From Methylobacter sp. (GTDB taxonomy: Bacteria > Pseudomonadota > Gammaproteobacteria > Methylococcales > Methylomonadaceae): a stretch of DNA of 33,715 nucleotides. The stretch is taken from the NCBI GenBank assembly GCA_026399025.1, contig JAPLRU010000125.1, forward strand, positions 1 to 33,715, in the 5' to 3' direction. The notes beneath the pieces were generated by a model. The model did no database searches, was not told the origin of the DNA, and saw nothing but the letters and a program-made list of their open reading frames with translations. Below are positions 1-6,069 of this stretch, one piece after another. Position 1 is the stretch's first letter; each line of letters begins with the position of its first letter. A program made the position numbers and the translations under genes.

Positions 1-90
1 ACTGGCGCAGACGCTATTAACCGGCTATTTCAAAAAATTGGAGGAGGGGTAATTCGTGGGGATACCTCAGGGTTAGGGGAGATTTTTTAA
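1..90 (+). CDS. possible C-terminal end of a gene starting outside the window
   Basis: Frame 1 is open from the window edge to a TAA at 88-90 and encodes about 29 residues ending GDTSGLGEIF. It is followed by a C-rich/G-rich stem-loop. I do not recognise the peptide, and an open stretch this short could be chance, so it is offered only as a possible 3' end. Confidence 0.2.
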   Translation, partial: TGADAINRLFQKIGGGVIRGDTSGLGEIF

Positions 91-106
91 ATAAATCCCC
101 CTCGAT

Positions 107-125
107 CCCCCTTTTTCAAAGGGGG
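107..125. repeat. CCCCCTTT/AAAGGGGG stem-loop
   Basis: An 8-bp perfect stem (CCCCCTTT, 107-114; AAAGGGGG, 118-125) with a TTC loop, preceded by CCCCCTCGATCCCC. The type (AATCCCCCT..CCCCCTTT..AAAGGGGG) is a common dispersed bacterial palindrome. It could end transcription from a gene left of the window, but there is no clear T-run. It lies 31 bp before the first complete gene. Confidence 0.5.
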
Positions 126-156
126 AGGTGAATACTTACAACAACAGAGGTTTAAC

Positions 157-2220
157 ATGGCAATGTTCACGAAGAAAAAAATGGCTGTGATGGCGCTAAC
201 CACGGGGGTATTGTTAGGTGCTCAAAGTGCTTTTGCTTTTACAGCGGAGGGAATATATGTGCAAGAACTTCTCTCGGAGAGTTCTGAAGGCCAAGCGCTA
301 GCGGGCGTCACGGCGGGTGGCGATACGCATTTTTCCGCACAATTAGTACATCCGGGACCGGAGGTAACGCAGAACTCCATGTTGGTTGTGTTTTCGGGCT
401 GCAGTCAAGATGCCGATATTCTCGGCACGCCGGTAACCAATCTACAGAACTTTTTACTCCAAATAGAACCGGAGCCTCTATACAACACTGCTTGGACAAA
501 GCCTGGGCCGCGTTGGACTTTATGCCCACAGGAGAACGCGTTGTTAATCAGTCCGGGTGACACGGCAAGGGCAAAGTTTGATGTCGACTTCTTGCGCCGT
601 CCCGCTAACGAAGGCATGAGCCCATTGATTAAAATGAACGTATATGAGGTATCGCCCGAAGACTTGGCAACTTATACGACCGCGTTCAAATTGGCGAATA
701 TTTACGCAGACCATCAGCCAACAGCCATTGTGCCTTTGTCAGTTCACTACCGCATCGTCAAGGGTATCTGGAAATATGGCAGTTATGCCGATGTGTATGG
801 TACGCCGCCTAAAAGTACACGTTCCGGCGGAGTAAAAGCAAAAAATTACGATGCCGTGAAAAATACCACACCGGTTAATGTCGGCTCCTTTTTAGCCGGC
901 GGAAAACTGCCTGCCCATACAAAGTACGACAATAATGCCAGCTTAGAAACCGCCTACGCTAATGTTTTGGCACAAGGTGCGTGCATAGCCGACGATGCGA
1001 CTGTTTGTCCTGAACAAAAGTCGGCGGATCAACGTGCAATGACCAGCAATAGTGCGCCTAAAAACGTCAGTCACGTTATTAGCGGCATATTTTCCACTAA
1101 ATGGGTGTCCGATCACAGTTTGCATCCCGGCTTGGGTTTTCGGGTAGATATAACGACAAATGCGATCTTTGGCTTTGTATCGTCCCTGGGTACGGCATGG
1201 GTACAACCGAACGGTTCATGGACCTTGAATGTTCCTGCTTCATTAGGATTTAACGGTGGAACTATCAATATCAGCTACCGGGCTTACAATGAATATTTTG
1301 CTCCTCAGAACAAAGATGGCCGTAAGTACTGGTTTAATGGCGGCAGTTGGGTTGTCGATGCGCCGACTTTTAATATTATGCAATTTGCCGATACCGATGG
1401 CGGCGCCTATAGCGGTTTGGGCGAAGTGGTGGAGGCTGCAGAACGAGTATGGATGAGAACCTATTGGGATGCACAAATAAACCCGGTGCCATCTGCTCCG
1501 ATCAAAATGTATGTCCCCAATACTTGGAATACCTGTAGTTCAAAAAGAACTTCACCTTGGTCTTGCGCTTCGCCATCAGGTGATCAAATTTGGTTAATTC
1601 CGGAGCATACCGTCGAAGCAAGTACCGTTGCCCATGAGATGGGCCATGCACTGCAAACTAAATTTTGGGGAGGAAAACACCCCGCCGGTTCCGGAGGGCC
1701 TCATGGGCTAGACGGATGTTTCCCGAATAAATTGGGCTTGCCTCTTGAAGAAGGCTTTGCTAGTTTTTTCGCCATGTGGGTAGGATTTCCTGATCGTAAT
1801 GTCGCGGAGGGTGTTACCAATTCGACAACGGCAAAAAATATATCTAATGTTCCCGGCCGATGGAGTGCCGGTGGATTTGATATTGAGACCAATAAGACTA
1901 ACTACGTTTGTTCTCAGGGATACGAAAATGAACTTTGGGTAGCGCGCGCCTTTTGGGATTTGCATGATACCCGTATCGACGGTCTTGATTGGATAACGTT
2001 CAAACATCAAGGTGGAGTAATCGCCGGTTATTTGCTAAATGGCGTCAGTTCAAATGGCGATGATTTGGCTATGTATAATTTTGAATATATTTATAGGCAA
2101 ATTGTAAATTCTTTTCCGGTTGGAAATTATGCGCCTGCTGTAACAAATGCGTTTATCCAGAATGGCACTCAAACTGGCTTTTGCCCAGGTGGCGGAGCCT
2201 TATGGTGTCCGGGTGAATAG
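157..2220 (+). CDS. exported putative zinc metalloprotease-like protein (HEMGH motif)
   Basis: A 687-residue protein, probably exported. The N-terminus has a Lys-rich n-region, a hydrophobic core and a signal peptidase I site after AQSAFA (about residue 27). AGAGG at 146-150 lies 6 bases ahead of ATG 157, which favours this start over the ATG two codons later. HEMGH at residues 493-497 fits the HExxH zinc-binding and catalytic motif. EEGFASF, 34 residues after the end of HEMGH (531-537), could supply the third, glutamate ligand as in gluzincin-type peptidases. The N-terminal ~450 residues match no family I recognise; part of it (about 350-430) looks beta-rich. Several Cys in the C-terminal half (around 460-475, 520, 590, 674-682) suggest disulphides and an extracytoplasmic location. 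No pro-peptide or secretion tail is evident. It may be a T2SS substrate, but only its presence in the same window suggests this. Peptidase activity is inferred from the motif alone. Confidence 0.7.
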   Translation: MAMFTKKKMAVMALTTGVLLGAQSAFAFTAEGIYVQELLSESSEGQALAGVTAGGDTHFSAQLVHPGPEVTQNSMLVVFSGCSQDADILGTPVTNLQNFLLQIEPEPLYNTAWTKPGPRWTLCPQENALLISPGDTARAKFDVDFLRRPANEGMSPLIKMNVYEVSPEDLATYTTAFKLANIYADHQPTAIVPLSVHYRIVKGIWKYGSYADVYGTPPKSTRSGGVKAKNYDAVKNTTPVNVGSFLAGGKLPAHTKYDNNASLETAYANVLAQGACIADDATVCPEQKSADQRAMTSNSAPKNVSHVISGIFSTKWVSDHSLHPGLGFRVDITTNAIFGFVSSLGTAWVQPNGSWTLNVPASLGFNGGTINISYRAYNEYFAPQNKDGRKYWFNGGSWVVDAPTFNIMQFADTDGGAYSGLGEVVEAAERVWMRTYWDAQINPVPSAPIKMYVPNTWNTCSSKRTSPWSCASPSGDQIWLIPEHTVEASTVAHEMGHALQTKFWGGKHPAGSGGPHGLDGCFPNKLGLPLEEGFASFFAMWVGFPDRNVAEGVTNSTTAKNISNVPGRWSAGGFDIETNKTNYVCSQGYENELWVARAFWDLHDTRIDGLDWITFKHQGGVIAGYLLNGVSSNGDDLAMYNFEYIYRQIVNSFPVGNYAPAVTNAFIQNGTQTGFCPGGGALWCPGE

Positions 2221-2235
2221 AAAAAAATAAGCCTA

Positions 2236-2346
2236 GGGTGCGGTGAGGCACGAACCGCACCGGGGGGGTATTCCTACACATAGGAGGCGCTCTGTCGTGC
2301 GGTTCGTACCTCACCACACGCTACGTCGGAGCGCACGGTACGCGGT
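2236..2346. repeat. ~110-bp palindromic element, copy A
   Basis: Full-length copy of an element also found at 2832-2940, 5315-5395 (truncated) and 5600-5709. It begins GGGTGCGGTGAGGCACGAAC and ends GGAGCGCACGGTACGCGGT. Two folds compete. GTGCGGT/ACCGCAC makes a local hairpin at the left end. The whole left arm GGTGAGGCACGAACCGCAC also pairs with the internal GTGCGGTTCGTACCTCACC (18 of 19). It has no coding capacity. Its right edge abuts the adhesin-gene fragment. Confidence 0.85.
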
Positions 2347-2496
2347 ACCCGAAACGATAGGCGGAAAGGTCACCACCAAGTTGCCGTTCTCATCGAAACT
2401 GTATTCTGGAGGCGGCGCGGCAATCGCCGACTTGGCACCGCGTCCCGCATCGATATCGCCGCCGCTGAGCGCAAAGGCTCGCGACTGGTTGACGGT
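2346..2496 (-). pseudogene. displaced fragment of the TpsA adhesin gene (C-terminal DUF3739-type part)
   Basis: These 151 bases match 6471-6648 inside the large adhesin gene almost base for base. Read on the - strand, both encode VNQSR.FALSGGDI...GAKSAIAAPPPEYSFDE.GNLVVTFPPIVSG. The fragment lacks 27 bases (nine codons, ILIWSSEGD) that lie between two TCGCC repeats in the intact gene, so it looks like a slippage or recombination deletion. It has no start, no signal peptide and no neighbouring adhesin sequence. It starts exactly at the right end of palindromic element A. It is a gene relic, not a functional CDS. Confidence 0.85.
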
Positions 2497-2524
2497 AATC
2501 GGATAAACGCTGTTTAATTTAACC

Positions 2525-2554
2525 TTGCTCGGCAAAATTGACGCCCGCTATACT
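2525..2554 (+). promoter_or_regulatory. candidate promoter of the ParD-like antitoxin gene
   Basis: TTGCTC (2525-2530) and TATACT (2549-2554) are separated by 18 bases, followed about 33 bases later by the antitoxin ATG. The -10 is good (5 of 6) and the -35 is weak. Prediction only. Confidence 0.4.
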
Positions 2555-2587
2555 ACATTTGTGGCAACTCTCTACCAGGAGAACAAA

Positions 2588-2788
2588 ATGAGTATTTCCA
2601 TCCGCATCGACGATGCGCTCTACGAAACCGCCAAAGCCGAGATGCGCTCTATTCCGCAACAAGTATCCTACTGGGCCAAAATAGGCCGTGCCGCGCTGGA
2701 CAACCCGGACTTGCCAATCGAGTTCGTGCGCGACACTTTAATAGCCATGGAAGATGAATCGGAACATTTCGAATTACCCGATGCATGA
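2588..2788 (+). CDS. ParD-like (RHH) antitoxin of a type II toxin-antitoxin system, orphan
   Basis: A 66-residue cytoplasmic protein beginning MSISIRIDDALYETAKAEM. The short beta strand SISIRI followed by two helices is a ribbon-helix-helix pattern. The motif with RSIPQQVSYWAKIGRAALDN fits the ParD-like antitoxin family, whose members bind their own promoter and neutralise a ParE/RelE-type toxin. AGGAG at 2577-2581 lies 6 bases before ATG 2588, so this start is preferred over a TTG at 2525 that would fall inside the predicted promoter. The stop overlaps the start of a second frame (ATGA, 2785-2788). That frame begins like a RelE/ParE toxin but is lost in repeat B after about 16 codons, so the antitoxin now stands alone. 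The gene is bracketed by repeats A and B. It might still act in trans on a related toxin elsewhere. Confidence 0.75.
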   Translation: MSISIRIDDALYETAKAEMRSIPQQVSYWAKIGRAALDNPDLPIEFVRDTLIAMEDESEHFELPDA

Positions 2789-2877
2789 ATGTGCAACTTA
2801 AGCAAAAGCCCGCCTTCAAGCGAATATACAAGGGCGCGGTGAGGCACGAACCGCACCGGGGGTATTCCTACACATAG
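2785..2877 (+). pseudogene. truncated RelE/ParE-type toxin start, cut off by repeat B
   Basis: ATG 2785 overlaps the antitoxin stop by four bases (ATGA), the usual coupled layout of these operons. The first 16 codons read MNVQLKQKPAFKRIYK, typical of the beginning of RelE/ParE-fold toxins. From about 2832 the frame runs into palindromic element B and stops at TAG 2875-2877. The catalytic part is missing, so no active toxin can be made here. The toxin identity rests on 16 residues plus gene context. Confidence 0.6.
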
Positions 2878-2940
2878 GAGGCGCTCTGTCGTGCGGTTCG
2901 TACCTCACCACACGCTACGTCGGAGCGCACGGTACGCGGT
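2832..2940. repeat. ~110-bp palindromic element, copy B
   Basis: Near-identical to copy A, with a shorter G-run after ACCGCACC. It truncates the toxin reading frame that starts at 2785. Copies A and B, in the same orientation, flank the adhesin fragment plus antitoxin block. Confidence 0.85.
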
Positions 2941-3376
2941 TCTCATTAGTCACAGGTAAGCTTATTTTTCAATAACTTAGAATAACTGCCTAGAGCCGGA
3001 CGGGGCATGTTGCCCCGTTCGAAATGTTTTGCTTTAGCTAAGATTCGAACATTGCAAACCCCGCCCCGCTTTGGGGGATTTTGAATGAGGACTCCTTAAA
3101 ATCCCAGATTGAGTTCCGAAATGGGCCGCGATACGCTTCCCTTCGTTCGCGCATTCTATGGCCCTACACATCGGAGCCTCTCTTCAATTTCGGCTTTTCA
3201 AATTGCGTTGTGTTTGAATTTATCTTTGCTCCAAATGCATAGTAAGCGATTTGGCTTAGGTATAAACTTAATTCATCAGCTAAAAACTAAACGCTGGTAA
3301 AGTTCTATCAAACACTGAGATGCGCTGTATTTCGTTGTTTTGAGAGTATTTCTGAAATCAATAAGGAAGTAACGAA
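2941..3376. other. non-coding stretch with repeat module and hairpins
   Basis: No convincing gene. It holds a module (2992-3047) repeated at 5396-5451 that contains the perfect hairpin GGGGCA-TGT-TGCCCC, and a second hairpin at 3077-3107 with stem GGGATTTT/AAAATCCC and an inner AGG/CCT pair. The final 80 bases form the leader of the next gene and include AAGGAAG at 3363-3369. Confidence 0.6.
2992..3047 (+). repeat. 56-bp dispersed module, copy 1
   Basis: AGAGCCGGACGGGGCATGTT followed by GCCCCGTTCGAAATG and TTTTGCTTTAGCTAAGATTCG. It recurs with one substitution (GGGG to GCGG) at 5396-5451, directly after palindromic element C. The hairpin GGGGCA/TGCCCC is perfect here and damaged in the other copy. 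Confidence 0.8.
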
Positions 3377-5233
3377 ATGAAAAAAAATAAACAAGCCGCT
3401 TTAGTTTTTTTAGTTGGCGCACTTGCGTCTGCCTCATCTTATGCGGGGGAACTAGATCCGATTGTCCATTATCCCATGGCGAACGCGTATGGTGACGAGC
3501 CGTTCACCGGCATCCTTCACGACACTAGCGGTAATAACAAGCATGGCATTGTTAGCAGCGCGAAATTAACGCTGGATTGGGCCGGGGGTAATGATGGGGC
3601 GTACTGGTTCAATGGCATTGATAATTATCTAAGCCTTCCAGCTAAAGATTACACCGCCTTTTCCGGAGATTTCACTATCGCTTTTTATGAAAAATCCTGT
3701 GCAATCGGTCAAAAAGTTGCCCTATCGTTGGGACTTGAAAGTCAACAAGCTATCATTTTCAAATTTGATTCCACCCACGGTAGCGAAGTGATATTAAATG
3801 GTAAATCGTATGTCACTGGAAAAATCGGGGCATTTACCGATGGCCGCTATCATCATATATTACTGCGCCGCGCCGGTACTAACGTAGAGCTTTTCATCGA
3901 CGCCAAAAAGCGTTGGACTAAAAACATTTCCGGTTCAATCGGAGTGACTGCCGATTTTCGCGTGAGCGGCAACGAACACCCCTGGCACGGTGCTATTGAC
4001 GATGTAAAGGTTTATGCTCGAGCCATAGACGATGGTGAAGTCCGTCCGTTGGCATTCGATGGAGCCCCTCAAACGAAAGGACCGTGGCAATTGGCAACCT
4101 GCGATGCGGCCTTTAAACGCCGCGACGGCGCGGGCGCGCTGACGTTCAAAGGCAAAATGTGGCTGCTCGGCGGTTGGAATCCCACCTCGTCGGATGGCAC
4201 GGGTTCACCCAATGACACCAGTTTTACCAGTGCCGGCTACACCTCGAACGAAGTTTGGTCGTCGCTGAACGGAGCCGATTGGACGTTGGAAACCGTAGCG
4301 CCTTGGCCGGAGCGCCACATGGCCGGCTGGGCCGTTTTCAAAGGCAAAATGTGGGTTGTCGGCGGCGACAACAACAGCGGTGTCATCCGCAACGATGTGT
4401 GGTGGTCTGATGATGGTAAAAACTGGCATGAAATCAAAGGTGATTTCGGCTGGAAAAATCGAATCCTTCATCATGTCGAAGTCTTTAACAACAAGCTTTG
4501 GGTAATGGGCGGACAGAGAAATCTATTTAGTCTCGCTAACCCATCGGCTAACCCTGACGATTATCTCAATGATGTATGGAGCAGCAGCGACGGCATAAAC
4601 TGGACTCTCGAAACAAAACACGCGGCATGGTCGCCACGAGGAGTTCTCACAGGATCGGCAGTATTCAAAAACAAGATGTGGCTGATCGCCGGCGGCATTT
4701 ACGACGAGAAACAGTACAACGGTATTTATAATAGTATTGACGGTAAAAAATGGGTAAAAGTTAATAATGCGCCGGCCCCTTTCTCCAATCGTTACTATCA
4801 CGATGTCCATGTTATGGATGGGAAATTATGGTTGACGGGCGGTTATCACTGGTCGAAAGCGGGTGGCGATGTTGATCCCGCAGGCAATCTCAATGACGTC
4901 TATTTCAGCGAAAATGGCGTTAATTGGACTCAAGTCGCCAACACCGACTGGCTGCCGCGCCATGGCAACAGTGTATGGGTTTACGGCAATAATCTCTATG
5001 TCGGTGCAGGGAATCTTTGGAATGACGTTTGGAAACTAAACCCTTCCAGTGCCTCTTTCAAAGATTTGAATACCTATTACCGCGACCGCGATTGGGACGG
5101 TTTCGGCGATCCGAATCTGCCTATTTTGGCTAAAACACCTTCGCTGCCGGGCGCACGGGAACGATTTGTTTTGGATAAGACCGATTGCAACGACTATGAC
5201 GCCAATGTCAATCCGACTGTCGGTGGATGTTAA
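3377..5233 (+). CDS. exported LamG + kelch-like propeller protein with C-terminal MopE-type metal-binding motif
   Basis: A 618-residue protein. ATG 3377 follows AAGGAAG at 3363-3369. The signal peptide MKKNKQAALVFLVGALASA ends near SSYAG (about residue 23). Residues ~28-215 resemble a LamG/concanavalin-like beta-sandwich (HYPMANAYGD, DTSGNNKHG, YWFNGIDNYLSLP, DDVKVYARAI). Residues ~235-560 hold six blade-like repeats of the type FKGKMWLLGG ... NDVWSSSDGINWT, fitting a kelch-like beta-propeller. Residues ~566-618 carry YYRDRDWDGFGDP followed by DKTDCNDYDANVNP. This matches the putative metal-binding motif named after MopE, the copper-responsive surface protein of Methylococcus capsulatus. The protein is probably extracellular or surface-bound, binding glycans or proteins and a divalent or copper ion. 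No catalytic site is visible. It is flanked by repeats on both sides and could be a T2SS passenger (inference). Confidence 0.8.
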   Translation: MKKNKQAALVFLVGALASASSYAGELDPIVHYPMANAYGDEPFTGILHDTSGNNKHGIVSSAKLTLDWAGGNDGAYWFNGIDNYLSLPAKDYTAFSGDFTIAFYEKSCAIGQKVALSLGLESQQAIIFKFDSTHGSEVILNGKSYVTGKIGAFTDGRYHHILLRRAGTNVELFIDAKKRWTKNISGSIGVTADFRVSGNEHPWHGAIDDVKVYARAIDDGEVRPLAFDGAPQTKGPWQLATCDAAFKRRDGAGALTFKGKMWLLGGWNPTSSDGTGSPNDTSFTSAGYTSNEVWSSLNGADWTLETVAPWPERHMAGWAVFKGKMWVVGGDNNSGVIRNDVWWSDDGKNWHEIKGDFGWKNRILHHVEVFNNKLWVMGGQRNLFSLANPSANPDDYLNDVWSSSDGINWTLETKHAAWSPRGVLTGSAVFKNKMWLIAGGIYDEKQYNGIYNSIDGKKWVKVNNAPAPFSNRYYHDVHVMDGKLWLTGGYHWSKAGGDVDPAGNLNDVYFSENGVNWTQVANTDWLPRHGNSVWVYGNNLYVGAGNLWNDVWKLNPSSASFKDLNTYYRDRDWDGFGDPNLPILAKTPSLPGARERFVLDKTDCNDYDANVNPTVGGC

Positions 5234-5250
5234 CGAAATAAACTTGAACT

Positions 5251-5297
5251 GCGTTGGATTGTTTGTTTGGCTGGTTGTCAAACAAACAACCCAACGC
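5251..5297 (+). terminator. 18-bp inverted repeat after the kelch-like gene
   Basis: GCGTTGGATTGTTTGTTT (5251-5268) pairs with AAACAAACAACCCAACGC (5280-5297), 17 of 18, across an 11-base loop, 18 bases after the stop at 5233. There is no T-run after it, so it is a stable 3' hairpin rather than a textbook intrinsic terminator. A shortened version recurs at 5712-5755. Confidence 0.5.
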
Positions 5298-5314
5298 TCT
5301 TGAACCGGCCGGAA
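5252..5314 (+). repeat. hairpin-plus-tail module, copy 1
   Basis: The hairpin above plus the tail GCTCTTGAACCGGCCGGAA. The same tail with one change follows a shorter hairpin at 5712-5755. Copy 1 runs directly into the truncated element C. Confidence 0.7.
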
Positions 5315-5395
5315 GGGTATTCCTACACATAGGAGGCGCTCTGTCGTGCGGTTCGTACCTTACCACACGCTACGTCGGAGCGCACGGTACGCGGT
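5315..5395. repeat. ~110-bp palindromic element, copy C (left arm missing)
   Basis: Matches copies A/B from GGGTATTCCTACACATAGG to the ACGCGGT end, with CCTTACC in place of CCTCACC. The left hairpin arm GGTGCGGTGAGGCACGAACC is absent, replaced by the preceding hairpin module. Confidence 0.85.
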
Positions 5396-5451
5396 AGAGC
5401 CGGACGCGGCATGTTGCCCCGTTCGAAATGTTTTGCTTTAGCTAAGATTCG
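5396..5451 (+). repeat. 56-bp dispersed module, copy 2
   Basis: Second copy of the module at 2992-3047, placed immediately after element C with no spacer. Beyond it, the GC-rich segment that reads CAAACCCCGCCCCGC in copy 1 appears here inverted as GGGGCGGGGTTTG. Confidence 0.8.
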
Positions 5452-5505
5452 GGCATCGCAAAACGTTAGGGGCGGGGTTTGTTTAGGGTTTGAATCGTTG
5501 TTTTA

Positions 5506-5548
5506 TTCACCACGAAGGCACGAACGACTTGCATAGATGCGCCAGGAA
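5506..5548. repeat. fragment of a CACGAAGG-type dispersed repeat
   Basis: TTCACCACGAAGGCACGAAC followed by GACTTGCATAGATGC. It matches the reverse complement of the right arm of the repeat between gspE and gspF (26895-26929), so it is a half copy. It has no gene content. Confidence 0.6.
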
Positions 5549-5599
5549 TATAAAAACGGCGATATGTGCTCATGGATAGCGGGATATAAATGAAAGCAG

Positions 5600-5709
5600 G
5601 GGTGCGGTGAGGCACGAACCGCACCGGGGGGTACTCCTACACATAAGAGGCGCTCTGTCGTGCGGTTCGTACCTCACCACACGCTACGTCGGAGCGCACG
5701 GTACGCGGT
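5600..5709. repeat. ~110-bp palindromic element, copy D
   Basis: Full-length copy in the same orientation as A-C, with small differences (GTACTCC for GTATTCC, ACATAAGAGG for ACATAGGAGG). It is followed directly by the second hairpin module. Confidence 0.85.
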
Positions 5710-5711
5710 GT

Positions 5712-5755
5712 GTTGGGTTATTTGTTTGTCAAACAAATGCTCTTGAACCGGCAGG
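5712..5755 (+). repeat. hairpin-plus-tail module, copy 2
   Basis: TTTGTTT-GTC-AAACAAA hairpin followed by TGCTCTTGAACCGGCAGGAA, a shortened copy of 5252-5314. The two copies flank the C-module-D block. Confidence 0.65.
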
Positions 5756-5783
5756 AAACACAATCTGATAGTCATTAAGCCAT

Positions 5784-5815
5784 GTAGGTCAGGTTAGCGC
5801 AGCGTAACCCGACAC
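5784..5815. repeat. GTAGGTC-type imperfect palindrome
   Basis: GTAGGTCAGGTTAGCGCAGC followed by GTAACCCGACAC. GTCAGGTTA pairs with TAACCCGAC except for one position. A relative lies at 6022-6058. It is a small dispersed palindrome with no coding function. Confidence 0.5.
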
Positions 5816-5841
5816 ATTACGTGGTGAATGACGATTTAACG

Positions 5842-5875
5842 AACCGCCTCTTGGGAAACCGGGGGCGGTTTTTTT
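5842..5875 (+). terminator. intrinsic terminator-like hairpin
   Basis: AACCGCC (5842-5848) pairs perfectly with GGCGGTT (5864-5870), followed by a T-run (TT of the stem plus TTTTT to 5875). This is a good rho-independent terminator on the + strand. No + strand gene ends just upstream: the nearest stop is 5233, beyond several repeats. It may stop read-through toward the oppositely oriented TPS locus or end an unrecognised short RNA. Confidence 0.65.
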
Positions 5876-6021
5876 ATGCACTTTTTCTACCGCAAGCAAT
5901 TCATTGCTCTACATATTGTGGTAAGCCGACATAAATGACAAGCCAAGCAGACATCGGGGTTCTTTGCCGACAGATCCACAATTATTATTTCGCCAAATCA
6001 TGCAATATCGCCGATGCGTGG

Positions 6022-6058
6022 TGCAGGTCGGGTTACAGCTAGCGCCTAACCCAACCTA
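6022..6058 (-). terminator. palindrome just after the TpsA stop
   Basis: AGGTCGGGTTA and TAACCCAACCT pair in 10 of 11 positions, starting 11 bases beyond the - strand stop at 6070. It belongs to the same dispersed type as 5784-5815 and may serve as the 3' hairpin of the adhesin mRNA. There is no strong T-run on the - strand. Confidence 0.4.
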
Positions 6059-6069
6059 CTCCGGCTTAA

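Noticed and set aside
2311..2535. 74-codon - strand open frame over the adhesin fragment
   Set aside because: It is the displaced adhesin piece joined to flanking repeat sequence, with no credible start or function.
3109..3300. 63-codon + strand open frame before the kelch-like gene
   Set aside because: No ribosome site, no recognisable sequence, and it begins within repeat-derived DNA.
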